Below are positions 44,401 through 52,122 of a DNA stretch of 64,000 nucleotides, piece after piece. The DNA comes from Saccharofermentans sp. (GTDB taxonomy: Bacteria; Bacillota; Clostridia; Saccharofermentanales; Saccharofermentanaceae): the NCBI GenBank assembly GCA_024685385.1, contig JAIKVV010000022.1:29600-93599 (forward strand). Reading direction: 5' to 3'. The translations under genes were made by a program, and so were the position numbers. Under the pieces are notes generated by a model, which searched no databases, had not been told where the DNA came from, and saw nothing but the letters and a program-made list of their open reading frames with translations. How positions within the stretch are numbered: position 1 is the first letter of the stretch; each line of letters opens with the position of its first letter.

Positions 44401-45023
44401 TGCTCACCCAAAGGCTCTATCCTGCCCTCGATCTCGCCTATAATGTCATTCAGACGGATAAGGTTATTCTCGGTGGAATTAAGCTTGCGCTCGGCTTCTT
44501 CCTTACGCATCTTAAACTTAACGATGCCGGAAGCCTCTTCGACGATCCTTCTTCTGTCTTCAGATTTGGAAGACAAGACCTCGTCGACTCTGCCCTGACC
44601 TACGATAGAATAACCGTCCTTGCCAAGGCCAGTGTCAAGAAACAAGCCTGTTATGTCCTTAAGACGGCAATTGACCTTATTGATCTGGTATTCGCTCTCG
44701 CCGGACCTGTAAAGCCTTCTTGTGATCTGTATCTCGGGGAATTCAAGATCAACACGGTGATCGGAATTATCAAGAACCAGCGTAACTTCAGCATAGTTCA
44801 TGGCCTTCCTTGCGGAAGTGCCGTTAAAGATGACATCCTCCATCTTGCCGCCGCGCAAGGTCTTGATGCTCATTTCGCCCAATACCCAGCGCACAGCATC
44901 GGTAATATTGGATTTACCGCTGCCGTTAGGACCGACCACGGCAGTCATGCCGGGGCCGAATTCTATGACAGTATGTTCGGGGAAGGATTTAAACCCCTGA
45001 AGTTCAAGTTTCTTTAAATACAT
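41460..45023 (-). CDS. smc: Chromosome segregation protein SMC
   Basis: MYLKKLELQGFKSFPEHTVIEF, GPNGSGKSNITDAVRWVLGE, central hinge, C-terminal LSGGERCLTAIAFLFAI and DEVEAALDD. Confidence 0.98.
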   Translation of the reverse strand: MYLKKLELQGFKSFPEHTVIEFGPGMTAVVGPNGSGKSNITDAVRWVLGEMSIKTLRGGKMEDVIFNGTSARKAMNYAEVTLVLDNSDHRVDLEFPEIQITRRLYRSGESEYQINKVNCRLKDITGLFLDTGLGKDGYSIVGQGRVDEVLSSKSEDRRRIVEEASGIVKFKMRKEEAERKLNSTENNLIRLNDIIGEIEGRIEPLGEQAEKARTYHKTYEELKLKEVSLLCAKINIAEGTMGDSSQVKDSLEADIKAKEEEFDALRNSNKEFTDKADAIEEKIEELRQDLSDITEEEYGLKADQKVAGQKIISYKESLKASEDTLAELKKAEEELVSVREEHKKKAQELLDEAASLKDQSEKFLKDKTDLEEELAAKEDSFRSVNETIEGKTDELFEVKRNILAAKGKVEAFDERIKETQAKLEEIKSSGKDLDEELSKADKYWHDMISGEKDVKSDISERDEKMAKLKVKQNELNKFFDENNRRLVALEARLKSLKDLESRKDGYQESVKKLSDKAKEDKEVKERIVGIIGDLINVDARYEVAIETALGNSIHNVVTETEDDASYLINVLKDNKLGRVTFLPKENIRSRDIAPEVKKKASSCKGYIGIASELVKCDPELRDIVSNLLGRIVISETLDDARTIARKTEHSTKVICIDGDAVNPGGSLTGGYFKNSGIGILGRAREIDELKKKVESLENKLADSEQDRQEIDDQIGTITIELEQLAEQLKFYSMERVKAETAFRNLEERSKGVSDEIKGYEQTLSDMSKEKIKTEEDIEEYESIETEIEDSLAGFKETIAKRDEINEEYKAKIDSVRDKEAEITAAAARLLAERNGVLDLASHIKGQIEDTKNAEKAKDDGIADLLNKIKEAEEESSAIDKKIEKLKESESGLETKIAGLFEEKEKISAEMSGFVDRITQVSDVINNLRNKLSAHISKYEKYINDIDDAKNRLWENYEVTFDNVRDEAEPVKDINKVSREVAQLRNTIRDLGPVNLNSIEEYDQVSKRYEFMISQREDILKSKKELEKLIEDLVAEMKTQFIAHFNTINENFKTVFADLFGGGTAEILLDNDEDVLSCAIEIKAQPPGKKLQNLSLLSGGERCLTAIAFLFAILELKPSPFVILDEVEAALDDVNIVRFTDFVRRYTAKTQFVLVTHRKGTMEACDRMYGVTMAERGISKILSMELGS

Positions 45024-45099
45024 TAAGTAATATTACTAATTCCTAAGATAATGTCGATCAATTATACCACTTTTTATAGATAAGTGTCCTTATGAGGGA

Positions 45100-45804
45100 T
45101 CAGCCGTTAAATATGTCATTATATCTGGCAATGGCAGCCTTGGCGCAGAGCTGTTCAGCCTCTTTCTTGCTGTGACCGCATGCTTTGGCCAAAAAGATAT
45201 CATCGGCATAGACAGCACATTCAAACTCGAGATTATGGGCAGGGCCCCTCTCATCCAGGATCTTGAATGTAATCTCGTGCTGATTGCCCTTCATCTGAGC
45301 GATCTCAAGAAGTCTGCTCTTGTAATCAAGAAAAATCTCACCGTTTACAGCTTTTTGGATTGTCTCGGTAAGATTTTTTGTGACTACATCGAATGCAGCA
45401 TCAAAACCGCCGTCAAAATATACCGCAGCTACAACAGACTCAAAACAGTCTGCCAAAGACGAAGCCTTATCGGCTCCTCCGCTCTGAGCCTCACCTTTGC
45501 CGAGCTTTAAGTATTTGCCAAGTTCCAGTTCCCTTGCAACTTCAGCAAAAGACTGCTCGCATACTGCAGTAGCACGCATCTTGGTGAGATATCCTTCACC
45601 TGCCATTGGCTTCATATCATATAAGATCCTGCCTACGGCAACATCGAGGATGGCATCCCCAATGAACTCAAGACGCTGGTTTGACTCATAATGCTCTCCG
45701 CCGTTCTCGAAAACATAAGTAGTATGGGTGAAAGCCGTCTCCAATAGAGAAATGTCTTTGAACTTATAGCCCAATGCTTCCTCAAATCGGGAATAGTCCA
45801 TATA
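45100..45804 (-). CDS. rnc: Ribonuclease III
   Basis: NQRLEFIGDAILDVAVGRILY and double-stranded RNA-binding domain; ATG at 45804 or 45801 preferred over the ORF-track start. Confidence 0.95.
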   Translation of the reverse strand, partial: YMDYSRFEEALGYKFKDISLLETAFTHTTYVFENGGEHYESNQRLEFIGDAILDVAVGRILYDMKPMAGEGYLTKMRATAVCEQSFAEVARELELGKYLKLGKGEAQSGGADKASSLADCFESVVAAVYFDGGFDAAFDVVTKNLTETIQKAVNGEIFLDYKSRLLEIAQMKGNQHEITFKILDERGPAHNLEFECAVYADDIFLAKACGHSKKEAEQLCAKAAIARYNDIFNG

Positions 45805-45827
45805 ATCCTCCATTTAGCTAAAAAAGA

Positions 45828-45864
45828 ACTGCCTCAAAGGTGAAAATATCACAATTGAGGCAGT
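45828..45864 (-). terminator. Intrinsic terminator of acpP
   Basis: ACTGCCTCAA...TTGAGGCAGT (10-bp stem) followed on the minus strand by TCTTTTTT. Confidence 0.85.
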
Positions 45865-45889
45865 AGGTTATATTATCATAGTCCTAAGA

Positions 45890-46135
45890 TCAGTTCTGTG
45901 TCAGACCTGCAATGTAATTGACTGCATCCTTAACAGTAACAACTTTCTCAGCGACATCATCAGGGATCTCGATATCGAATTCTTCTTCCATAGCCATAAC
46001 AAGCTCGACCATATCAAGAGAATCTGCATTAAGATCGTCGATAAAAGAGGAATCCTCCTTGATAACGTCCTCATCTACCCCAAGCTGATCAACGATCATA
46101 CCCTTGATAGTGTCAAATAATTCATCATTTGTCAT
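45890..46135 (-). CDS. acpP: Acyl carrier protein
   Basis: 81 aa with phosphopantetheine site [27 protein letters not shown]. Confidence 0.97.
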   Translation of the reverse strand: MTNDELFDTIKGMIVDQLGVDEDVIKEDSSFIDDLNADSLDMVELVMAMEEEFDIEIPDDVAEKVVTVKDAVNYIAGLTQN

Positions 46136-46230
46136 AATTTCCTACCTCCAAATTGGATTGTTAAATTCAATCAACAAACTACTTTTAACGAAACATTGAT
46201 AAAAAGTCAATACTTATTTTCGAAAAAATG

Positions 46231-46845
46231 TTATTCCGTTAAATAGTTCTTATTCTTTAAAAGATAGTCAAGGCCTGAAATGACAGTCATAATGACGCTG
46301 ATAATAAACAAGATGTCGCCGATTATGGTAATGGCGCAGGTTTGGAGCGGGTAATGACCGTCAAAACCGAAGATCTTCATAAGGGAAGGCTCGAACATCA
46401 GGTAAATGACAGCGATCATCTGAGTAGTAGTCTTGACCTTGCCGATCATCTTGGCTGCCATGACAACGCCCTTGGCAGAAGCGATCATCCTTATGCCGGA
46501 AACCATAAACTCACGAAGAACGATTATGAACACGAACCATGCCGAGATCCTGCCCAAAGCAATAAAAGCCAGCAAAATGCTTATAATGAGCACCTTATCG
46601 GCAAGAGAGTCAAGGAATTTCCCGAGATCTGTTATGAGATTCTTACGTCTTGCTATCTGTCCGTCAAAGAAATCCGTAAGAGATGCAATGATAAAGATCA
46701 CAGCCGCGATCAGCATCCCGTGATCAGAAATAAAAGCATTCCATCCTGCAGGCTCAAAACCGTAGATGTTGACCGGCAACATAAAAAGGAGCGTTACCGG
46801 TATAAGTATTATCCTCAATAAAGATAATTTGTTGGGCAGATTCAT
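46231..46845 (-). CDS. pgsA: CDP-diacylglycerol-glycerol-3-phosphate 3-phosphatidyltransferase
   Basis: MNLPNKLSLLRIILIPV and DFFDGQIARRKNLITDLGKFLDSLADKVL (CDP-alcohol phosphatidyltransferase motif). Confidence 0.95.
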   Translation of the reverse strand: MNLPNKLSLLRIILIPVTLLFMLPVNIYGFEPAGWNAFISDHGMLIAAVIFIIASLTDFFDGQIARRKNLITDLGKFLDSLADKVLIISILLAFIALGRISAWFVFIIVLREFMVSGIRMIASAKGVVMAAKMIGKVKTTTQMIAVIYLMFEPSLMKIFGFDGHYPLQTCAITIIGDILFIISVIMTVISGLDYLLKNKNYLTE

Positions 46846-48200
46846 ACTGTCACCCCCGTAATATCGTAATCAAACACTTCGACCAGCTTTACGTCATAGC
46901 TTTCCCCTATGACCAGATCGAAGTCTGAAGAATTAGCCACATAAATGACCGGATCATCTTCCGGAGCTTCAGCGTAACTTCTTCCGACATAAAATATACC
47001 GTCATCAGCCACTGAGTCAATAAGGACTTTCACACAAGTTCCCAAACGCTTCTTTGCGGATTCTTCGGCGATTTCCTTCTGAACGGCATAGACTTTTTCA
47101 TATCTTGCCTGTTTTATATCATCCGGAACCTGATCTTCCATATCGAATGCAGGAGTACCTTCCTCAGGCGAAAAGATAAAGCAGCCCAATCTGTCAAAAC
47201 GCCATTTCTTGAGATTTTCGATCATGCTGTCGAAATCTTCCTCGGTTTCTCCGGGAAATCCTACCATAACGGTAGTCCTTATTATCACATCAGGGATCTT
47301 ATCCCTTATCATCTTAAGTCTTTCCGTAATGAGTTCGGCAGTATCGCGGCGTCTCATGGCTTTAAGTATCCTGTCTGAACCGTGCTGGATCGGAATATCC
47401 AGATAATGAGCAACTTTGGGGATCTTGGCGATCTCATCTACAAGTTCCTCGTTAATGCCGTCCATGTAACCGTACATGATCCTGATCGTCTCAAATGTTT
47501 CAATCTCGGAAAGTTTCCTTAATAGTTCGGGAAGACGCCTCTGCTTATAAAGGTCTATGCCGTAATTTGTCGTATCCTGAGCAGTAAGTATGATCTCCTT
47601 ATAACCTCTGGCGGCTATATCACGGGCTTCGGCGAGGATCTCATCTTCCGGTCTTGAAACAAAGGTACCCCTGATAAGAGGGATAGCGCAGAAGGCGCAT
47701 CTGTGAAGGCAGCCCTCCCCTATCTTAAGCCAGGCATATCCGTTAGTAGATATGGCCCTGTCATTCATAAGGTGACTTATGCCGCCAACTCCGCTTGTAT
47801 CAGAAGCAAGATCAAAGGAAGGCTCTTCAGAAGAATATAATCTGTCTATGCATTCACATATATCCTTATAATGAGCAGTGCCAAGAACGGCATCAACCTC
47901 GGGAAGATCTTTCTTGATGTCTTCCGGATAGCGTTGAGCCAGGCAGCCCGTTACGACAATGAACCTGACATTCCCTTCAGGCATCTTATGATCTGCAACA
48001 TCGAGAATGGTATTAATGGCTTCTGTCTTGGCTGATTCGATAAAGCCGCAGGTGTTGATGACAACAACTTCGGCATCCGTAAAATCAGGGACGATACTAT
48101 ATCCGTGCCCGGAAAGCAATTTAGACATGCATTCCGCATCAACCAGATTCTTGGAACATCCCAATGCTATTAGTGATATGTTGATCGCTTGTTTATCCAT
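46842..48200 (-). CDS. rimO: Ribosomal protein S12 methylthiotransferase RimO
   Basis: SLIALGCSKNLVDAECM, radical-SAM CLHRCAFCAIPLIRG, C-terminal TRAM domain. Confidence 0.96.
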   Translation of the reverse strand: MDKQAINISLIALGCSKNLVDAECMSKLLSGHGYSIVPDFTDAEVVVINTCGFIESAKTEAINTILDVADHKMPEGNVRFIVVTGCLAQRYPEDIKKDLPEVDAVLGTAHYKDICECIDRLYSSEEPSFDLASDTSGVGGISHLMNDRAISTNGYAWLKIGEGCLHRCAFCAIPLIRGTFVSRPEDEILAEARDIAARGYKEIILTAQDTTNYGIDLYKQRRLPELLRKLSEIETFETIRIMYGYMDGINEELVDEIAKIPKVAHYLDIPIQHGSDRILKAMRRRDTAELITERLKMIRDKIPDVIIRTTVMVGFPGETEEDFDSMIENLKKWRFDRLGCFIFSPEEGTPAFDMEDQVPDDIKQARYEKVYAVQKEIAEESAKKRLGTCVKVLIDSVADDGIFYVGRSYAEAPEDDPVIYVANSSDFDLVIGESYDVKLVEVFDYDITGVTV

Positions 48201-48266
48201 ACCCGCTGATTATAGCATAACAAAAGGAAAGCAAACAAAAGGATATAAAAATCCGGCTGCAGCAGA

Positions 48267-48755
48267 TTATTCGTTCAAAAATGCGTTAAAAGCCGAAGAT
48301 GCGGTTTCATATGTATATCCGCGCCTTGAAGCGAGCCGGAGATAGTCTTCTCGGTGGTCTTCAGGGTTTGCTATAGGATCCAAAGATCTGTATAAAGTTA
48401 AGCATGTTTCCTTATCCGGAGGGAGCTCATCGCAGATACTGTCTGCAACATCTTCGGCAATACCTGCCTCTATCAGCCTGTTATAAATGAAAGCTGCACT
48501 TTCCTGTTTCTTATCAGTGCGGGTTCTTAAGACCTTTTGGGCAGCCTTCATGTCATCAATATATCTGTTATCAATAAGTTCACGAACGGCATCAGCGGAT
48601 ACATCTTCAGAAAAACCCTTATTCATCAGGAAGGTCTTGACCTTTCCTGATGAATAAGTAGAAATACCAATGTGTCTGATACCGCAGCTTACAGCCTCAT
48701 CAACGGACTTGCGGTAGGGATCTGAAATGTCATTCTCACCGTTATAGATGATCAT
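48267..48755 (-). CDS. recX: Regulatory protein RecX
   Basis: Three-helix repeats (MNKGFSEDVSADAVRELIDNRYIDD, IEAGIAEDVADSI) directly downstream of recA (5-nt gap). Confidence 0.85.
   Translation of the reverse strand: MIIYNGENDISDPYRKSVDEAVSCGIRHIGISTYSSGKVKTFLMNKGFSEDVSADAVRELIDNRYIDDMKAAQKVLRTRTDKKQESAAFIYNRLIEAGIAEDVADSICDELPPDKETCLTLYRSLDPIANPEDHREDYLRLASRRGYTYETASSAFNAFLNE
48618..48658 (-). promoter_or_regulatory. Long inverted repeat within recX (candidate intragenic attenuator)
   Basis: RNA-sense CTTATTCATCAGGAAAGGTC-AA-GACCTTCCTGATGAATAAG then GGTTTTTCTG; one-nt bulge only. Confidence 0.6.
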
Positions 48756-48760
48756 GGGAA

Positions 48761-49897
48761 TTATTCGTCTATTCCGAGGATATCCTCTGCATCAAAATCA
48801 TCATCTAACTCTTCAACATCATCGGATGCTGCAGGAGCAGTGAGATCCTCACCGTCAGCGGGCATATATGATTCACGGATAAGATCTTCGATCTCGGCCT
48901 TAACATCAGGATGCTCGATAAGATAGATCCTGGTATTATCCTTACCCTGACCGATCTTATTGCCCTTATAAGAGAACCATGAACCGCTCTTGATCATGAT
49001 GTTATTCTCAACGGCCAGATCGATAATACAGCTCTCTGCAGAGATGCCCTGACCGTACATGATATCGAACTCGGCTTCCTTGAAAGGCGGAGCGACCTTA
49101 TTCTTTACGACCTTAACTCTGGTATGGTTACCGACAACATCCGTGCCGTTCTTCAAAGCTTCAACACGTCTTACGTCAAGTCTTACGGAAGCATAGAACT
49201 TAAGAGCACGTCCGCCCGGTGTTGTCTCGGGATTACCGAACATGATGCCGACCTTCTCACGGAGCTGATTGATAAAGATGCATACGGTATTGGATTTTGC
49301 AACGACAGGCGCAAGTTTCCTCAGAGCCTGGCTCATGAGTCTTGCCTGAAGACCTACATGGGCATCACCCATCTCACCTTCGATCTCAGCTCTAGGAACA
49401 AGAGCTGCAACCGAGTCAACTACGATAACATCGATACAGCCGGATCTTACAAGAGTCTCACAAATCTCAAGAGCCTGCTCACCTGTATCAGGCTGAGAAA
49501 GGATGAGATTATCAACATCTACACCGATATTGCCTGCATATACCGCATCAAGCGCATGCTCGGCATCGATAAATGCACATGTTCCGCCGTTCTTCTGCGC
49601 TTCGGCAACACAATGAAGAGCTACAGTTGTCTTACCGGATGATTCGGGGCCGAAGATCTCAATGATCCTGCCCCTGGGAAGTCCGCCTATGCCAAGAGCC
49701 ATATCCAATGTCAATGCACCGGTGGAAATAGCTTCTATCTCAACGGATGCCCTGTCACCCATTCTCATGACTGCACCCTGACCGAACTGCTTCTCTATCT
49801 GGGCAAGTGCCGCATCAAGCGCCTTCTTCCTCTCATCGGAATCATTGGCGGGAACTGATCTTACTTCATTCTTAGTCGTATTCTTACTCTTAGCCAT
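48761..49897 (-). CDS. recA: Recombinase RecA
   Basis: [23 protein letters not shown], Walker B and [37 protein letters not shown]; start set to ATG 49897. Confidence 0.98.
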   Translation of the reverse strand: MAKSKNTTKNEVRSVPANDSDERKKALDAALAQIEKQFGQGAVMRMGDRASVEIEAISTGALTLDMALGIGGLPRGRIIEIFGPESSGKTTVALHCVAEAQKNGGTCAFIDAEHALDAVYAGNIGVDVDNLILSQPDTGEQALEICETLVRSGCIDVIVVDSVAALVPRAEIEGEMGDAHVGLQARLMSQALRKLAPVVAKSNTVCIFINQLREKVGIMFGNPETTPGGRALKFYASVRLDVRRVEALKNGTDVVGNHTRVKVVKNKVAPPFKEAEFDIMYGQGISAESCIIDLAVENNIMIKSGSWFSYKGNKIGQGKDNTRIYLIEHPDVKAEIEDLIRESYMPADGEDLTAPAASDDVEELDDDFDAEDILGIDE

Positions 49898-49916
49898 AAC
49901 GAGATCCTCCATGTTG

Positions 49917-49930
49917 CGAACATTCGTTCT
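49917..49930. promoter_or_regulatory. LexA/SOS box upstream of recA
   Basis: CGAACATTCGTTCT, close to the Gram-positive LexA consensus CGAACATATGTTCG, 20 nt upstream of recA ATG. Confidence 0.8.
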
Positions 49931-50042
49931 TATTTCTGAATCCATTCTATTAATAACAATAACATTTGTCAACAGAAATCATCTCACAAATTTTGGGACC
50001 TTGTAGGTTTTTGCGATTTGGGGGACTTTAATGGGACAGAAC

Positions 50043-51644
50043 TTACTGCTTCTTCTTCGGTTTAAGCTTGTTGATAAAGCGGTCCAGCCAGAATCTGGCT
50101 TCTTCCATCTTGAGAATGATAGCCATACCGAAATATACGATAATGCATACAACTCCCCTGCCCGCCAGGCTCAATACGGAAGAAAGCTTGGACGGACCTG
50201 CATGGAAAAAGTTTTCGATAACGAACAGAACAGCGCACATAACCAAGAGGCATAAAGCAGATTTCAGGATAAATACGGCTATGTTGCGCGGCTTGATGTT
50301 CTTATTTCTCATATAGAGGATTATAAGGATGACCATCTGTATAATGCTGCTTACGGAATAAGCTATGGAAAGCGATTTCAAACCGAAATCTTTGTTTATC
50401 AGGATATAGCAGAGCAAAGGATTGGTTATAAGACCTGCAACGCCTGCGACAAGAGGAACCTTAGTCTTGCCGATCGCATAGAAAGCATGGTTCATGACAT
50501 GTACGATCGACTGTGTGATTATTGGCAATACGAGGTAACGCAAAAGAACAGAAGCATCTGCTACGTTTGCGTCTGTATATCTGGATCCCCATTGATATAT
50601 TGCAGCAACGACATTCTGGCTCAAGATGAATATCATTCCCGCAGAAGGGATCGTAAGGAAAAGGATATTCTTTATGCTGGTGGTAAGAAGATCCTTGCAT
50701 TCATCGTATTTCTTGGACTCATAAAGCCCTGCAAGGTGCGGCGTCATGACGGTGCCGATACTGACGGCAAAGATCCCGTAAGGGATCTGCCAGATGGTAT
50801 TTGCATTCCTGAAAAGGAAGATTATGTTGCCGAACCTTCCGGTAAACATGTTGAGAATGACAACATTAAGCTGAACGATCGATGCGGAGAACATGATCGG
50901 CAATGCGCGTTTCAAAAGGAAAAGAAATTCTTTGTCTTTGGGTTCGAACTTAAACCTGAATTTCCTTAAAGTGCTGAATCCGAGGATATAAAGGAACATA
51001 AAGTATATGACGGCTGATACCAGAACGCCTGCAGTTGTATGCATGAGTTCGCTCCGGGAATTGCCTGCCAGGATCATTATCGAAAGCAAAACGCAGATAT
51101 TATAGACCGTAGGGGCAAATGCCGTTGACGAGAAACGCTTATAGGCATTCAGGATGCCGCTCGACAAAGCAGCCAGCATGATAAAGAAGATCTGAGGGAA
51201 AAGGAACTTGGACGCGTTGGCAGCCAGATTAAGTTTCACGGGATCTATCTTGTCATCATTGGCAAGGAAGAGATTATATACGCTGTATATCTGTTCCGAA
51301 AAGATAACGCCCACGGTACATACAATGATCATAACGACGGAGATGACGGACACGAAGATGGATACGGTCCTGATACCTCTCTTCTCTTCATCTACGGCAA
51401 GAGAGCCTGACATATAAGGCGCTACGGACGAGAATATGGCGCCGCCGACCAGAAGGTTATAAAACAGATCCGGAATGTTAAAAGCAAGAGTATAAGCATC
51501 ACGGTAGAGTTCATCGAACTTGATGCCTACTATGATGTCTCTTACAAAGCCCGATCCTTTCGACAGGAGTAATCCCATCATCATGAGGATCGTGGCTATG
51601 ACCATGCTCTTCTTTTTGCTTTGCGGATCTTTTTTCTTATCCAT
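50043..51644 (-). CDS. murJ: Lipid II flippase MurJ
   Basis: 533 aa, MVIN-type polytopic protein; GLLLSKGSGFVRDIIVG, FRNANTIWQIPYGIFAVSIGTVMTPHLA. Confidence 0.95.
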   Translation of the reverse strand: MDKKKDPQSKKKSMVIATILMMMGLLLSKGSGFVRDIIVGIKFDELYRDAYTLAFNIPDLFYNLLVGGAIFSSVAPYMSGSLAVDEEKRGIRTVSIFVSVISVVMIIVCTVGVIFSEQIYSVYNLFLANDDKIDPVKLNLAANASKFLFPQIFFIMLAALSSGILNAYKRFSSTAFAPTVYNICVLLSIMILAGNSRSELMHTTAGVLVSAVIYFMFLYILGFSTLRKFRFKFEPKDKEFLFLLKRALPIMFSASIVQLNVVILNMFTGRFGNIIFLFRNANTIWQIPYGIFAVSIGTVMTPHLAGLYESKKYDECKDLLTTSIKNILFLTIPSAGMIFILSQNVVAAIYQWGSRYTDANVADASVLLRYLVLPIITQSIVHVMNHAFYAIGKTKVPLVAGVAGLITNPLLCYILINKDFGLKSLSIAYSVSSIIQMVILIILYMRNKNIKPRNIAVFILKSALCLLVMCAVLFVIENFFHAGPSKLSSVLSLAGRGVVCIIVYFGMAIILKMEEARFWLDRFINKLKPKKKQ

Positions 51645-52122
51645 TTCTTATTATTTCCCCGGCAAGCTTAAGTGCTTCAACAACGCTTTGTTCTCTTATC
51701 TTAAGCCTGTCCCCTTCAAACTCAAATCTTTCGGTCCTGCTCTTACCGTTACAGTATGCGCTGATATAGACCGTTCCGACCGGCTTGGCCTTTGATCCCC
51801 CGTCAGGACCTGCAATGCCAGTCGCTGATACGCCGACATCAGAGTTAAGCTCTCTTGCGGCTCCCATAGCCATATATTCGGCGCATTCTTTCGATACTGC
51901 ACCGACTGATGATATCACATCAGAAGGAACTTTCAATGAATTTATCTTAACTTCATTCGAATATGACACAATTGCCCCTTTGAAAAACTCGGATACTCCG
52001 GGCACAGCGACCAAAGATGCGGATATGAGTCCTCCTGTAAGGCTCTCGGCAAAAGCAATAGTCAATTTATGTGATCTTAAGAGGTCGCAAAGCTCGTTTA
52101 CGCGTTTTTCGATCTCTGTCAT
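51637..52122 (-). CDS. CinA C-terminal domain protein (nicotinamide-nucleotide amidohydrolase family)
   Basis: LTIAFAESLTGGLISASLVAVPGVSEFFKGAIVSYSNEVK, VSATGIAGPDGGSKAKPVGTVYIS. Confidence 0.93.
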   Translation of the reverse strand: MTEIEKRVNELCDLLRSHKLTIAFAESLTGGLISASLVAVPGVSEFFKGAIVSYSNEVKINSLKVPSDVISSVGAVSKECAEYMAMGAARELNSDVGVSATGIAGPDGGSKAKPVGTVYISAYCNGKSRTERFEFEGDRLKIREQSVVEALKLAGEIIRNG